The position numbers and the translations under genes are program-made. Shown here piece after piece: positions 1-6,895 of a DNA stretch of 16,738 nucleotides. A model generated the notes under the pieces. The model was not told where the DNA came from. It did no database searches and worked only from the letters and a program-made list of their open reading frames with translations. Origin of the DNA: Bacteroidota bacterium (GTDB taxonomy: Bacteria > Bacteroidota > Bacteroidia > J057). How positions within the stretch are numbered: the stretch's first letter is position 1; each line of letters begins with the position of its first letter. Location: contig RFHL01000306.1 of NCBI GenBank assembly GCA_003696875.1, forward strand, positions 1-16,738. Direction: 5' to 3'.

Positions 1-11
1 CATGGGACCAG

Positions 12-584
12 TCAAGAAGTTTTGAGGTTAAAGTACCGGATGATCTCCGCTGCTGCCGCCTCCGGCGGCAGATGGGTATTGTCGATCCGCAGATAGTGGC
101 TGGCCTGGATTTGTCCCGGACCAGAACTCATCTGAAAGCGTTCTTCCATCCCCATCAAGCCCTGCCGCCGCATCTCCGGGTCCCGTTTGCTGGGCTTGGC
201 CGCCAGCCGGTCGGGGCGATCGTTGCGGGCCAGACGGGTATCCAGATCGGCATACAGCTCCACGATGTGAAAGACCCAGCCCTGGGCCTCGAAGCGAGTC
301 CGGATGGCCGCCACATAATCCCAGTCCTCTTTCAGATCAAAAGCCCAGACCAGGGTGAAAATAAGCCCTTTTAGGTTGCGGCTTTCGCTGGCCGTGCGAA
401 ACATAAGCTGCCGCACGCCTTCATTGATCGCCTTGAATTCCGGGCTGCCCCAGTCAAAGAACTGTAAGGCAAATTCGATGGAGTGATGATTGTGAAACAG
501 GGGGTATCCCAGCCGGTCGGCCAGGGCCTGGCCGACGGTCATTTTGCCTACGGCCGGTGGACCTGTGATCAGAAAAAAGTTCAT
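12..584 (-). CDS. P-loop ATPase / shikimate-kinase-like small kinase
   Basis: A 190-residue cytoplasmic P-loop NTPase of the small nucleoside/shikimate-kinase fold. The N-terminus runs from a hydrophobic strand into GPPAVGKMT (residues 8-16), a Walker A loop in which Met stands where Ser/Thr usually follows GK and the Thr comes one later; I know this variant from a family of uncharacterised 'AAA family ATPase' proteins, so it is not decay. LFHNHHSIE (about 30-38) follows and probably contacts substrate. An Arg/Lys-rich stretch, RNDRPDRLAAKPSKRD (about 120-135), fits the mobile lid of such kinases. There is no signal peptide. The ATG at 584 puts the P-loop at the usual distance from the N-terminus, and the length is normal. 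It is transcribed away from the sigma-factor gene and nothing in the window suggests its substrate. The fold is fairly certain; the phosphorylated molecule is unknown. Confidence 0.85.
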   Translation of the reverse strand: MNFFLITGPPAVGKMTVGQALADRLGYPLFHNHHSIEFALQFFDWGSPEFKAINEGVRQLMFRTASESRNLKGLIFTLVWAFDLKEDWDYVAAIRTRFEAQGWVFHIVELYADLDTRLARNDRPDRLAAKPSKRDPEMRRQGLMGMEERFQMSSGPGQIQASHYLRIDNTHLPPEAAAAEIIRYFNLKTS

Positions 585-637
585 TGGTACCTATCAGGTA
601 AAGCTGCGACTTGATTTTATATTAGGAAAGTCAGATA

Positions 638-663
638 TGAATAAGCTCTTATTCAAAGCTTTG
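638..663. promoter_or_regulatory. Adjacent dyads, possible operator
   Basis: A perfect 8-2-8 inverted repeat (638-655) runs directly into a perfect 10-bp palindrome (654-663). Both lie just upstream of the -33 box of the putative sigma-gene promoter and between two divergent genes, the usual place for a dimeric repressor or activator site. The symmetry is seen directly; its use as an operator is inference. Confidence 0.35.
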
Positions 664-674
664 CATAAGTTTTT

Positions 675-706
675 TTTGCCTCTCCTCCTCTGTATGGGTA
701 ATTTAT
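675..706 (+). promoter_or_regulatory. Bacteroidota-type promoter for the ECF sigma gene
   Basis: TTTG (675-678) at the end of a T-run, 20 nt, then TAATTTAT (699-706). This fits the Bacteroidota primary-sigma pattern TTTG-N19..21-TAnnTTTG at the -33 box and at four of six fixed -7 positions. Transcription would start near 713 and leave a leader of about 220 nt before the ATG at 934. The spacing and boxes resemble the pair upstream of the HMG-CoA reductase gene (9720-9750). Confidence 0.4.
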
Positions 707-933
707 GAAAACGATTGCGAACCTTTTGGTATTCTCTGCCTGCTATCAGCTCTCTCAGCAGAGGTGAAGGCCCATCAGGTCGCTCCCTGGCTTCACACCA
801 AACTCGCGGGCTTTACATTGAGGAAATGCGCGTTCCCCCGGTGTCTTGTATGGCATGAAATCTTGGGCAGGTAGCTGCCCTTGCTCTTTCACGCCCACCA
901 ACCGGGCCGCGTTCTGCCTCCCAAAGCTTTGAT

Positions 934-1635
934 ATGACTACACTATCCTTGACTCAGCCCTTTCCGGACGGTGCCTCCCGGGCCGAGCGGACCAGCCGCT
1001 CGACCCGTGTACAGCCCTTGTCGGCCGCCGCGGCGGCCGCCCTGCCCGATACCGAGCTTTGGCAGGCCTTCAAAGCCGGGGCCCGCACGGCTTACGCCGA
1101 GCTGTACGAGCGCTATTTCTCCGAGCTGTATGCCTATGGGCTCAAGATCATCCGCAACGAAGCCCAGACCCAGGATTGCCTTTGCGACTTCTTTCTTTAC
1201 CTCTGGGATCATCGGGAAGGATTGGCCGATCTTGAGCAGGTAAAGTACTACCTGCTCAAGGCCTTTCGCCACCGGGCCATCCGCCACCTCAAAAAACGTC
1301 AGAACCTTCTCCAGCGCGAGCAGCGCTACACCGCTGAAGAAGTCCGCTTCCAATTCGCTCAGACCGAGCTGGAGGACGAGAGTGATATAGAGCGCCTGCG
1401 CAAGACCTATACCGCCGCCCTGCTCAACCAGCTCTCCGAGCGGCAGCGCGAGATCGTCTTTCTCCGCTACTACGAAAACCTCACTATCAAGGAGATTGCT
1501 GCTGTCCTTGACCTCAAGGAGCAATCGGTCCTCAATCACCTGCAGCGCATCTTCAAGAAACTGCGCGCCGCCAATCCCAGCGTATTCCCCGAAGTACTGG
1601 CCATGATGGCGATGTTTTCGCTCTATTTCGTGTGA
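934..1635 (+). CDS. ECF-type sigma-70 family RNA polymerase sigma factor
   Basis: A 233-residue group 4 sigma factor that redirects RNA polymerase to a set of target promoters. After about 40 residues of Ser/Ala/Arg-rich N-terminus, region 2 spans about 42-120 (YAELYERYFSELYAYGLKI and the DFFLYLWDHRE helix, for core binding and -10 melting). Region 4 spans about 160-212, with LSERQREIVFLRYYENLTIKE leading into a helix-turn-helix (about 183-206, -35 recognition). The C-terminus is hydrophobic (VLAMMAMFSLYFV), as in many Bacteroidota FecI-like factors. Those factors are usually followed by a FecR anti-sigma gene and a SusC/SusD pair; here neither is present, so its signal and targets are unclear. 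The first 36 residues are low complexity and a later start is possible, but no better ATG is evident. Confidence 0.9.
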   Translation: MTTLSLTQPFPDGASRAERTSRSTRVQPLSAAAAAALPDTELWQAFKAGARTAYAELYERYFSELYAYGLKIIRNEAQTQDCLCDFFLYLWDHREGLADLEQVKYYLLKAFRHRAIRHLKKRQNLLQREQRYTAEEVRFQFAQTELEDESDIERLRKTYTAALLNQLSERQREIVFLRYYENLTIKEIAAVLDLKEQSVLNHLQRIFKKLRAANPSVFPEVLAMMAMFSLYFV

Positions 1636-1656
1636 CCACATGTCTGGCTTATCTCT

Positions 1657-1681
1657 CGCCTACCCCTGAAAAGGGTAGGTG
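1657..1681 (+). other. Hairpin downstream of the sigma gene
   Basis: CCTACCC (1659-1665) pairs perfectly with GGGTAGG (1673-1679) around the loop CTGAAAA; a G-T wobble and one more C-G pair extend the stem to nine. It begins 22 nt after the sigma stop codon. There is no T-tract behind it, so it is not a standard intrinsic terminator. It overlaps the GTG at 1679, the earliest start of the next short reading frame, and could protect the 3' end or hide that start. Confidence 0.35.
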
Positions 1682-1879
1682 TGGCGTTTGCAGGCCTTAT
1701 TGAATAAAAAGCCTGTGGAACGACGCGCCTTTCTCCGATGGCTAAGCCTGGGAACCGTCGCGGCCTGCTGGCCGCCGTGGATGGTGGCAGGTTGGGAAGG
1801 GAATGAACAGGCCTGCCCGGGCTTTCCCCAAAACGGCCAGTGGCAGATTCGCCACGAAGGCTTCACGCCATGGCCATAA
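1679..1879 (+). CDS. Short Tat-signal-like reading frame, function unknown
   Basis: A 66-codon frame between the sigma gene and the oppositely oriented dehydrogenase gene. Residues 14-25 (ERRAFLRWLSLG) closely match a twin-arginine export signal, followed by a hydrophobic stretch (TVAACWPPWMVAG). The remaining 27 residues contain one Cys and end GFTPWP; seven Trp in 66 is unusually many. The first possible start is the GTG at 1679, inside a hairpin. The GTG at 1715 would begin directly with MERRAFLRW, which is more natural for a Tat substrate and leaves 54 residues. It may be a genuine small exported protein, or the remains of a larger Tat substrate whose body was lost. It stops 15 nt before the convergent dehydrogenase stop. 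I do not recognise a family. Confidence 0.35.
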   Translation: MWRLQALLNKKPVERRAFLRWLSLGTVAACWPPWMVAGWEGNEQACPGFPQNGQWQIRHEGFTPWP

Positions 1880-1894
1880 GCTTTTTGGGCTCGG

Positions 1895-4021
1895 CTATCC
1901 TGGTAAGGCAAAGGTGAGATAGCCCCCATTGAAGCCTGCCTCGCGGTTGGCATTGACTGCGACGGTCACATACTGCCGGCCCCCGACCTCATAGGTCGCC
2001 GGGATGGCGGTGCTCGCCCCCGGCAACTCGGTCTGCCAGAGCAACTCGCCCGTCTCTTGCGAAAAGACTCGCAACTGGCGATCATAGGTGGCCCCGATGA
2101 TAAGCAGCCCGCTCGCGGTGGCGATGCCACCGCCCCGGTTGTAGCTGCCCGTGGGAGGCAGGCCCTGCTCCCTGAGCTCCGGATATTCGCCCAGGGGGAC
2201 CTGCCAGCGGATGGTCCCCGCCGCCAGGTCGATGGCGGTGAGGGTACCCCAGGGCGGCTTGATGGCCGGATAGCCATCCTGGTCGTTGAAGAAGCCGTAG
2301 CCACTGAAAGAGTACTTGGCCTGGTAGCTGGGCCGCTCCGAAGTGCGCTCCGGAGCCATTTCTCCTTCCTCCATGCCTTTCAGGTAAAAAACGATGGCCT
2401 GCAACTGTTCTCGGGGCAGGTGTTTGAAGGAAGGCATAGGCTCCCGTCCGGCCAGCAACACATTTTCTAGCTTCTGAAAAGGGAAACTCTTGGCGGCCAG
2501 GGTAATGTCAGGCCCCAGAAAGGTACCTTTCTGGTCGGGGCCGTGACAGGCCGTGCAATACATATGGTAGAGGCTGGCCCCGTCCTGATCGTTGTTTGCG
2601 GCCAGAGCCTCCACATCCACCAACTGGAAGAACCAGGGCAGGTCGGTGGCATTGACAAAGAGCATCTGGGTCTCGGGATTGACCGAGGCACCGCCCCAGT
2701 TGGCGCCGCCGTGGGCGGCGGGTGTCACCACGGCTCCCTCGAGGCTGGGCGGTGCGTAGATGTCGGTGGTGTAGCCTTTATCGGCCATTTCTTGCTCTAC
2801 AAAGGCCCGGGCCTCAGGGGAGCGGTCGGTATAGCGATCGGGGGTGAAGCCTTGTCGGGAAAAAGGCGGCGGTGCCACCGGGAAAGGCTGCGTGGGCCAG
2901 GGCTGTTCGCCGGCGATAGGGCTCTTGGTGGGAACGGGCCGCTCTTCGATCTCGAACAGCGGCTCGCCTGTCTCCCGATCAAACACAAACAGGTAGCCCA
3001 GCTTGGTCACCAGGGTGACCGCGTCCACCAGACGATCGCCCCGGCGGATGGAAATGAGGTTGGGGGGCGAGGCGTTATCTCGGTCCCAAAGGTCGTGGTG
3101 GGTGGTCTGGAAGTGCCACTTCCGCTCGCCGGTGCGGGCGTCCAGCGCCAGCAGACAATTGGCGAAGAGGTTCATGCCCACACGGTCACCGCCGTAAAAG
3201 TCGAAGGAAGGCGAAGCCGTGGGCACGTAGACCATACCACGGTCCTCATCCAGGGCCATGCCGCTCCAGCAGTTGGCGCCGCCCAGGCGCTGCCGGGCGT
3301 CGGGTGGCCAGCTCTCGTAGCCAAATTCGCCCTCTTTGGGAATCACATGAAAGGTCCACACCAGCTCGCCCGTGCGCACATCAAAAGCCCGGATATCGCC
3401 CGGGGCTGAGGGTAACTCATCGGGGACCTTACAGCCCACAATGTAAAGGTCTTCGAAGATCACTCCCGGTGCATTGGCGGTGATTTCCATGAAGCCTTCC
3501 TGCTCGGCCGGTACTTCCAGGCCGTTGTAGAAATCCACTTTCCCCTTTTGCCCAAATCTCTCGACCAACTCACCCGTTTGCGCCAGTAGCGCGTAGAGGG
3601 TGGATCCATGTACAAACATGATTTGGTCCCGTTCAGGGCTTTCGGGATGATGCCAATAGCTCAGGCTGCGCATCAGGGTGGTGATGTGGGTGCTGTCCGG
3701 ACTGAAGGTCCATCGGGCTGCGCCCGTGGCCGGGTCCAGTGCGGCGATGTTCCCTTCTGCGGTGTAGGCGTACATCTGCCCTTCGATGACCAGGGGGGTG
3801 CATTGCAGACTGATACCAGGTGCGGGGGCCTCGTGTGTCCAGGCGACAGTGAGCCGGTCCACATTCTCGGGATTGATCTGGTGTAGGGATGAAAACTTGG
3901 TTTGGCCCTGGTCGCCGCCATAGGCGAGCCAGTCCTGGGCCGAAGGGGTATCGGTTTCTGCCGGGGATTGGCAAGCCAGGCAGATGAGTAAGCAGAGTGA
4001 GAGAAAAGATAGAGCTTTCAT
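1895..4021 (-). CDS. PQQ-dependent dehydrogenase lipoprotein with inserted cytochrome c domain
   Basis: A 708-residue quinohaemoprotein that should oxidise an alcohol or sugar with PQQ and pass electrons to its own haem. The N-terminus is a lipoprotein signal with Cys17 as likely anchor (ICLAC; the -3 residue is atypical). An eight-bladed PQQ propeller runs from about 30 to 470 and 575 to 700: it starts WLAYGGDQGQTKFSSLHQI, has repeated TGE.xW motifs, and has HHDLWDRDNASPP (308-320), the segment carrying the catalytic Asp in the family. GGANWGGASVNP (438-449) resembles the glucose/quinate-type enzymes. A cytochrome c domain lies between blades: CTACH at 489-493, probable axial Met529 (EPMPSF), ending LKGMEEGE. 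It diverges from the TIM-barrel/FG-GAP unit. No PQQ biosynthesis genes are in the window. The substrate cannot be read from the sequence. Confidence 0.93.
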   Translation of the reverse strand: MKALSFLSLCLLICLACQSPAETDTPSAQDWLAYGGDQGQTKFSSLHQINPENVDRLTVAWTHEAPAPGISLQCTPLVIEGQMYAYTAEGNIAALDPATGAARWTFSPDSTHITTLMRSLSYWHHPESPERDQIMFVHGSTLYALLAQTGELVERFGQKGKVDFYNGLEVPAEQEGFMEITANAPGVIFEDLYIVGCKVPDELPSAPGDIRAFDVRTGELVWTFHVIPKEGEFGYESWPPDARQRLGGANCWSGMALDEDRGMVYVPTASPSFDFYGGDRVGMNLFANCLLALDARTGERKWHFQTTHHDLWDRDNASPPNLISIRRGDRLVDAVTLVTKLGYLFVFDRETGEPLFEIEERPVPTKSPIAGEQPWPTQPFPVAPPPFSRQGFTPDRYTDRSPEARAFVEQEMADKGYTTDIYAPPSLEGAVVTPAAHGGANWGGASVNPETQMLFVNATDLPWFFQLVDVEALAANNDQDGASLYHMYCTACHGPDQKGTFLGPDITLAAKSFPFQKLENVLLAGREPMPSFKHLPREQLQAIVFYLKGMEEGEMAPERTSERPSYQAKYSFSGYGFFNDQDGYPAIKPPWGTLTAIDLAAGTIRWQVPLGEYPELREQGLPPTGSYNRGGGIATASGLLIIGATYDRQLRVFSQETGELLWQTELPGASTAIPATYEVGGRQYVTVAVNANREAGFNGGYLTFALPG

Positions 4022-4049
4022 TGCCTAGAAAAGACCCTGTGGATCCATT

Positions 4050-4078
4050 CCTACCCACCTTAGAGGGTAGCTAAGGTG
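4050..4078. promoter_or_regulatory. Two overlapping, mutually exclusive hairpins
   Basis: In the 98-bp divergent spacer, CACCTTAG (4056-4063) pairs with CTAAGGTG (4071-4078), giving 8 bp with a 7-nt loop. CTACCC (4051-4056) pairs with GGGTAG (4065-4070), whose sequence forms most of the loop of the first hairpin. The two cannot form together in a relaxed way. The element is 30-57 nt upstream of the dehydrogenase start and 42-70 nt upstream of the TIM-barrel start. It may be a protein-binding dyad or an RNA switch in the dehydrogenase leader; neither is proven. Confidence 0.35.
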
Positions 4079-4119
4079 TATTCGGGGGCTCTTTTAATCA
4101 TCGACCTAAATCTATTGCT

Positions 4120-4998
4120 ATGCACCTCCGTTTATTAGCCCTGATCTTCGGCCTGCTGTCAGGCTCCCAGCTTTGGGGCCAGTCGATTGACCTGCCCTTT
4201 TTCGTCTTCAACAATGGTTTGCTGGGCGAAGAGGCCTACGCCACCCCCCGGGCCCAGGCCCGTCTGCTGGCAGAGCTGGGCTATGATGGTATGGAAAAAA
4301 ACGGCCTGGACGGGATTTTTCTGGTAAAGGACGCGCTTGAGAATGAGGGCCTAAAGCTTTACACGGTCTACGTGGAGATCAACCTCGACCAGCCTGAGCA
4401 GCCTTGGGATCCCCGCCTGCCAGAGGTCTTGTCCGGCCTGGACGGCAGCGAAACCATGCTCTGGCTCTATGTGCGCAGCCAGCAGTATGCCCCTTCGACA
4501 GAGGAAAACGACGCCATAGCCGTGCCCATCCTGCAGCGCCTGGCAGACATGGCCCAGCCGCACGGGGTGCGGCTCATGCTCTATCCCCATCTGTACTTCT
4601 GGGTGGAGAGCCCCGACGACGCCTTGCGCGTCGCGCGCAAGGTCAATCGCCGCAACTTGGGTATGACCTTTAACCTCTGCCACTATCTGGCCCACGAGGC
4701 GGCCGATGGCCGTGATCCCTGGGAGCGCTTGCCGGCCCTGGCCGAGGCCTGCCAGCCTTACCTCTTTGCCCTCAGCCTGAACGGCGCCGATCCGGTGGCC
4801 GCCGATCCGGCCGACATTTGGACCTCCTACATTCAGCCCCTGGGACAGGGGCGCTTTGAGGTCGGGCGATTTTTGCAGACGTTTGTGACGGCTGGCTTTG
4901 CCGGCCCGGTGGGCCTGCAGGGCTACAACCTGACCGATCCTCCCTCGGCGCATCTGCGCCAATCCATGCAGGCCTGGCAGCAGCTGGGCCGGCCGTAG
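4120..4998 (+). CDS. Secreted xylose-isomerase-like TIM barrel protein
   Basis: A 292-residue protein of the sugar phosphate isomerase/epimerase (AP endonuclease 2-like) TIM-barrel superfamily. An N-terminal signal peptide (residues 1-21, ending QLWGQ) sends it out of the cytoplasm. The barrel begins with a strand leading to GEEAYATPRAQARLLAELGY (the family's 'search' helix) and GMEKNGLDG. Later come GVRLMLYPHLYFWVESPDD (about 149-168) and RRNLGMTFNLCHYLAHE (about 177-193), the part of these enzymes that carries metal ligands. GFAGPVGLQGYN closes the barrel. Exported members in Bacteroidota usually sit beside other secreted sugar-handling genes, as here. It precedes the FG-GAP lipoprotein gene by 24 nt, so the two are probably one transcript. 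The fold is secure; isomerase, epimerase or hydrolase activity is not determined. Confidence 0.85.
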   Translation: MHLRLLALIFGLLSGSQLWGQSIDLPFFVFNNGLLGEEAYATPRAQARLLAELGYDGMEKNGLDGIFLVKDALENEGLKLYTVYVEINLDQPEQPWDPRLPEVLSGLDGSETMLWLYVRSQQYAPSTEENDAIAVPILQRLADMAQPHGVRLMLYPHLYFWVESPDDALRVARKVNRRNLGMTFNLCHYLAHEAADGRDPWERLPALAEACQPYLFALSLNGADPVAADPADIWTSYIQPLGQGRFEVGRFLQTFVTAGFAGPVGLQGYNLTDPPSAHLRQSMQAWQQLGRP

Positions 4999-5022
4999 TT
5001 ATCCGACCCTTTTCCCATTTCC

Positions 5023-6492
5023 ATGAGACCTTTTCTGCTTGCCTCTTCCCTGCTGCTACTCTGGGCCTGCCAGCCTGCCCCGGATCATTGGGTCCTCCAT
5101 TTGCCCAATGTCTCCAGTTCCTCTTCACCCCGGCCGGTAGACCTCAATGGCGACGGGGTTCTGGACCTGGTATTAGGCACTGGCAAGGACGAGTTTGTCG
5201 CGACCGACACCGGCATCATCGCCGTCGATGGGCGCGATGGCTCCCTGCTCTGGTGGGCCCCGGCCCGGGACCAGATGGTGGGCTCGGCGACCTTCCTGCC
5301 GATTGATGGGGACGCGATACCCGACATCGTCATAGGCGGCCGGGCGGGCGAACTCCAGGCCCTCAGTGGCAAAGATGGACAGCGCCTCTGGTCCTACTAC
5401 GAAGACGCCGCGCTGGACAGCCTGGGCGATAGCACCCTACTCAACTTCTACATTGCGCAGGTCGTGCCCGACCAGAATGCCGATGGCCAGCCCGACCTGC
5501 TCGTCGCCCAAGGGGGCGATGCCACCATTCCCTGGTACGACTCCTTGCGTCCAGTAGGCTACCTGCGGCTGCTTGACAGCCGGACGGGTGCGCAACTGGC
5601 CTCCGCGCCCATGCCGGATGGCAAGGAGACCTTCATGTCGCCGCTCTGCGTCGATCTCGCCGGAGATGGCGAGCTGAGCCTGCTGTTTGGATCCGGAGGC
5701 GAGATGTATGGAGGTCACTTTTACCGCGCGCCGCTGGCGGCGCTGCGGGCGGGCGACCTCAGCGAGGCCACCGTACTCGCACGTGGGGATGAGCGGGGCT
5801 TCATCGCCCCGCCGGTGGTGGTGGACCTCACCCATGATGGCGTGCTTGACATCGTAGTCAATGCCGTTGATGGACGAATACTGGCCTTCGACGGCCAGGA
5901 CAACCGGCCGCTGTGGACAGTTGAGGTCCCTGGGACCGAGGTTTACAGCTCGCTGGCGGTCGGGCATTTTACCGGGGACAGCACCCCGGATCTCTGCACT
6001 TCCTTTGGCGTGGGGATCTTTCCCGAAATCAAACATGCCATCCAGCTCATGGTCGACGGGGCGACCGGGGAACTGCGCTACCGGGACACCCTCGGCTACC
6101 TGCAGATCGGCAGCCCCCTGGCCGTAGACACGGACGGCGATGGGCAGGATGAGGCCCTGATGAGCAGCAACTGGGCCCTGCAAGGGGCCTCCAACCCCTA
6201 CTACAGCCTGTACGGCGTCAGCAACGCCTTGCTGTGGTTGGACTTTTCTACGGGGGTTAGCCGGGAAGTGCTCGGGCCCTTCAAGGGGGTGAATCCCGCC
6301 GCAACCCCCTGGCTGGGGGATCTGGACGGCGATCAGCAACTGGATCTGGTCTATCTCTGGATCTCCGACACGGTCAACTATCGGCCCTTCTCAGGGATGA
6401 AACTGGTTCGGCAGGAGACGGTTACCCCTCTGCGGGGCGCTCCGGCCTGGGGAAGCTACATGGGTACCCGCTTCGATGGCCGCTTTCCCTGA
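5023..6492 (+). CDS. FG-GAP/VCBS beta-propeller lipoprotein
   Basis: A 489-residue exported lipoprotein: the signal ends in LLWACQP with Cys16 as the probable lipidated residue, followed directly by a propeller. Eight Asp-rich FG-GAP-type calcium-loop motifs recur through the protein: DLNGDGVLD (40-48), DGDAIPD (95-101), DQNADGQPD (150-158), DLAGDGE (211-217), DLTHDGVLD (268-276), HFTGDSTPD (315-323), DTDGDGQDE (369-377) and DLDGDQQLD (433-441). Between them lie PQQ-like blade motifs such as AVDGRDGSLLWW and FDGQDNRPLW. No catalytic residues can be identified, so a binding or scaffold role at the outer membrane is the simplest reading. Its propeller echoes that of the divergent dehydrogenase, which suggests related work. 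It is the second gene of the plus-strand unit. Confidence 0.88.
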   Translation: MRPFLLASSLLLLWACQPAPDHWVLHLPNVSSSSSPRPVDLNGDGVLDLVLGTGKDEFVATDTGIIAVDGRDGSLLWWAPARDQMVGSATFLPIDGDAIPDIVIGGRAGELQALSGKDGQRLWSYYEDAALDSLGDSTLLNFYIAQVVPDQNADGQPDLLVAQGGDATIPWYDSLRPVGYLRLLDSRTGAQLASAPMPDGKETFMSPLCVDLAGDGELSLLFGSGGEMYGGHFYRAPLAALRAGDLSEATVLARGDERGFIAPPVVVDLTHDGVLDIVVNAVDGRILAFDGQDNRPLWTVEVPGTEVYSSLAVGHFTGDSTPDLCTSFGVGIFPEIKHAIQLMVDGATGELRYRDTLGYLQIGSPLAVDTDGDGQDEALMSSNWALQGASNPYYSLYGVSNALLWLDFSTGVSREVLGPFKGVNPAATPWLGDLDGDQQLDLVYLWISDTVNYRPFSGMKLVRQETVTPLRGAPAWGSYMGTRFDGRFP

Positions 6493-6713
6493 GAGACGGT
6501 TCGAATTTTCCGGTTCGGCCTGGAGTAGTCCTTGCAAACCAGGCGGTGTTTCAGACTCTCCAGAAAACACATGATCCTTCAGGAAGCATCCTGGCTGGAA
6601 CCATAACATCCTCGCTATCAGGGCACCAATGTGGCATGAGATCGGGCTTTGGCGGGCTTTTGGTTTAAGGTCAAGAAAGGCTTACCTGCCGCCAACTTGC
6701 CCCAACCTTCCTT
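6493..6713. other. Intergenic spacer without a recognisable gene
   Basis: 221 bp between the FG-GAP lipoprotein gene and the small membrane-protein gene. It holds a 6-bp inverted repeat with a 15-nt loop (GCCTGG 6518-6523, CCAGGC 6539-6544), a 5-bp hairpin CAGGA-AGCA-TCCTG, and a near-perfect tandem repeat (CGGGCTTTGG 6643-6652, CGGGCTTTTGG 6653-6663). A TTTG at 6659-6662 has only a poor -7 partner (TACCTGCC at 6683), so a separate promoter for the next gene is uncertain. Confidence 0.4.
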
Positions 6714-6881
6714 ATGAAAAGCCTCACCATCATCGGCATCACCCTGCTCGCATTTCTGGGTAGCATCTGGCTTATGGCCAATATGGCCGGTAGCGGCACC
6801 CACATTGAGTGGGGCATACCCTCCGAGGAGGCCGTGCAGGCCGACGGGGAGACCTGCATAGAGTATTACGTGGACGAATAA
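6714..6881 (+). CDS. Small single-helix membrane or exported protein, 55 residues
   Basis: A short frame from ATG 6714 to TAA 6881. It begins MKSLTIIGITLLAFLGSIWL: one basic residue, then a hydrophobic helix (about 4-23) that can be a signal anchor or uncleaved signal peptide. An acidic tail of about 30 residues follows, rich in Glu/Asp, with one Cys (TCIEYYVDE at the end). The acidic, weakly aromatic C-terminus and the clean signal-like start argue for a real gene; its length would hide it from ordinary ORF screens. It stops 14 nt before the convergent argH stop and starts 221 nt after the FG-GAP gene. I do not recognise a family, and no function can be given. Confidence 0.55.
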   Translation: MKSLTIIGITLLAFLGSIWLMANMAGSGTHIEWGIPSEEAVQADGETCIEYYVDE

Positions 6882-6895
6882 ACGAGGAGGCCTGA

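Larger units (their letters stand above)
585..933. other. 349-bp divergent intergenic region, AT-rich core
   Basis: Spacer between the divergent kinase-like and sigma genes. The left part (about 600-720) is clearly more AT-rich than its surroundings. It holds an 18-bp dyad (TGAATAAG-CT-CTTATTCA, 638-655) directly followed by the palindrome CAAAGCTTTG (654-663), and a plus-strand promoter-like pair at 675-706. The rest, 707-933, would be a long leader for the sigma gene and contains a GC hairpin (GGGCAG 865-870 with CTGCCC 875-880, loop GTAG). Two very short overlapping frames (637-708 and 705-767) begin like signal peptides but stop after 23 and 20 codons. I see no convincing full gene here. 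Confidence 0.6.

Noticed and set aside
943..1641. Long frame antisense to the sigma gene
   Set aside because: The opposite strand has a complete sigma factor with both conserved regions; high GC opens frames on the reverse strand.
2543..3409. 288-codon plus-strand frame inside the dehydrogenase gene
   Set aside because: It is antisense to a well-supported PQQ protein and has no recognisable motif.
1659..4070. CCTACCC...GGGTAG in two intergenic regions as a shared regulatory motif
   Set aside because: The two copies share only the short arms; loops and flanks differ, and such short matches are expected by chance.
4051..4078. True H-type pseudoknot
   Set aside because: Both connecting loops would have no free nucleotides, which is sterically poor; alternative hairpins are likelier.
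5437..6339. 300-codon minus-strand frame inside the FG-GAP gene
   Set aside because: It mirrors the GC-rich repeats of the true gene; Gly/Val/Pro-rich with no domain.
6643..6663. Tandem CGGGCTTT(T)GG repeat as an operator
   Set aside because: It is short, only two copies, and not attached to a convincing promoter.
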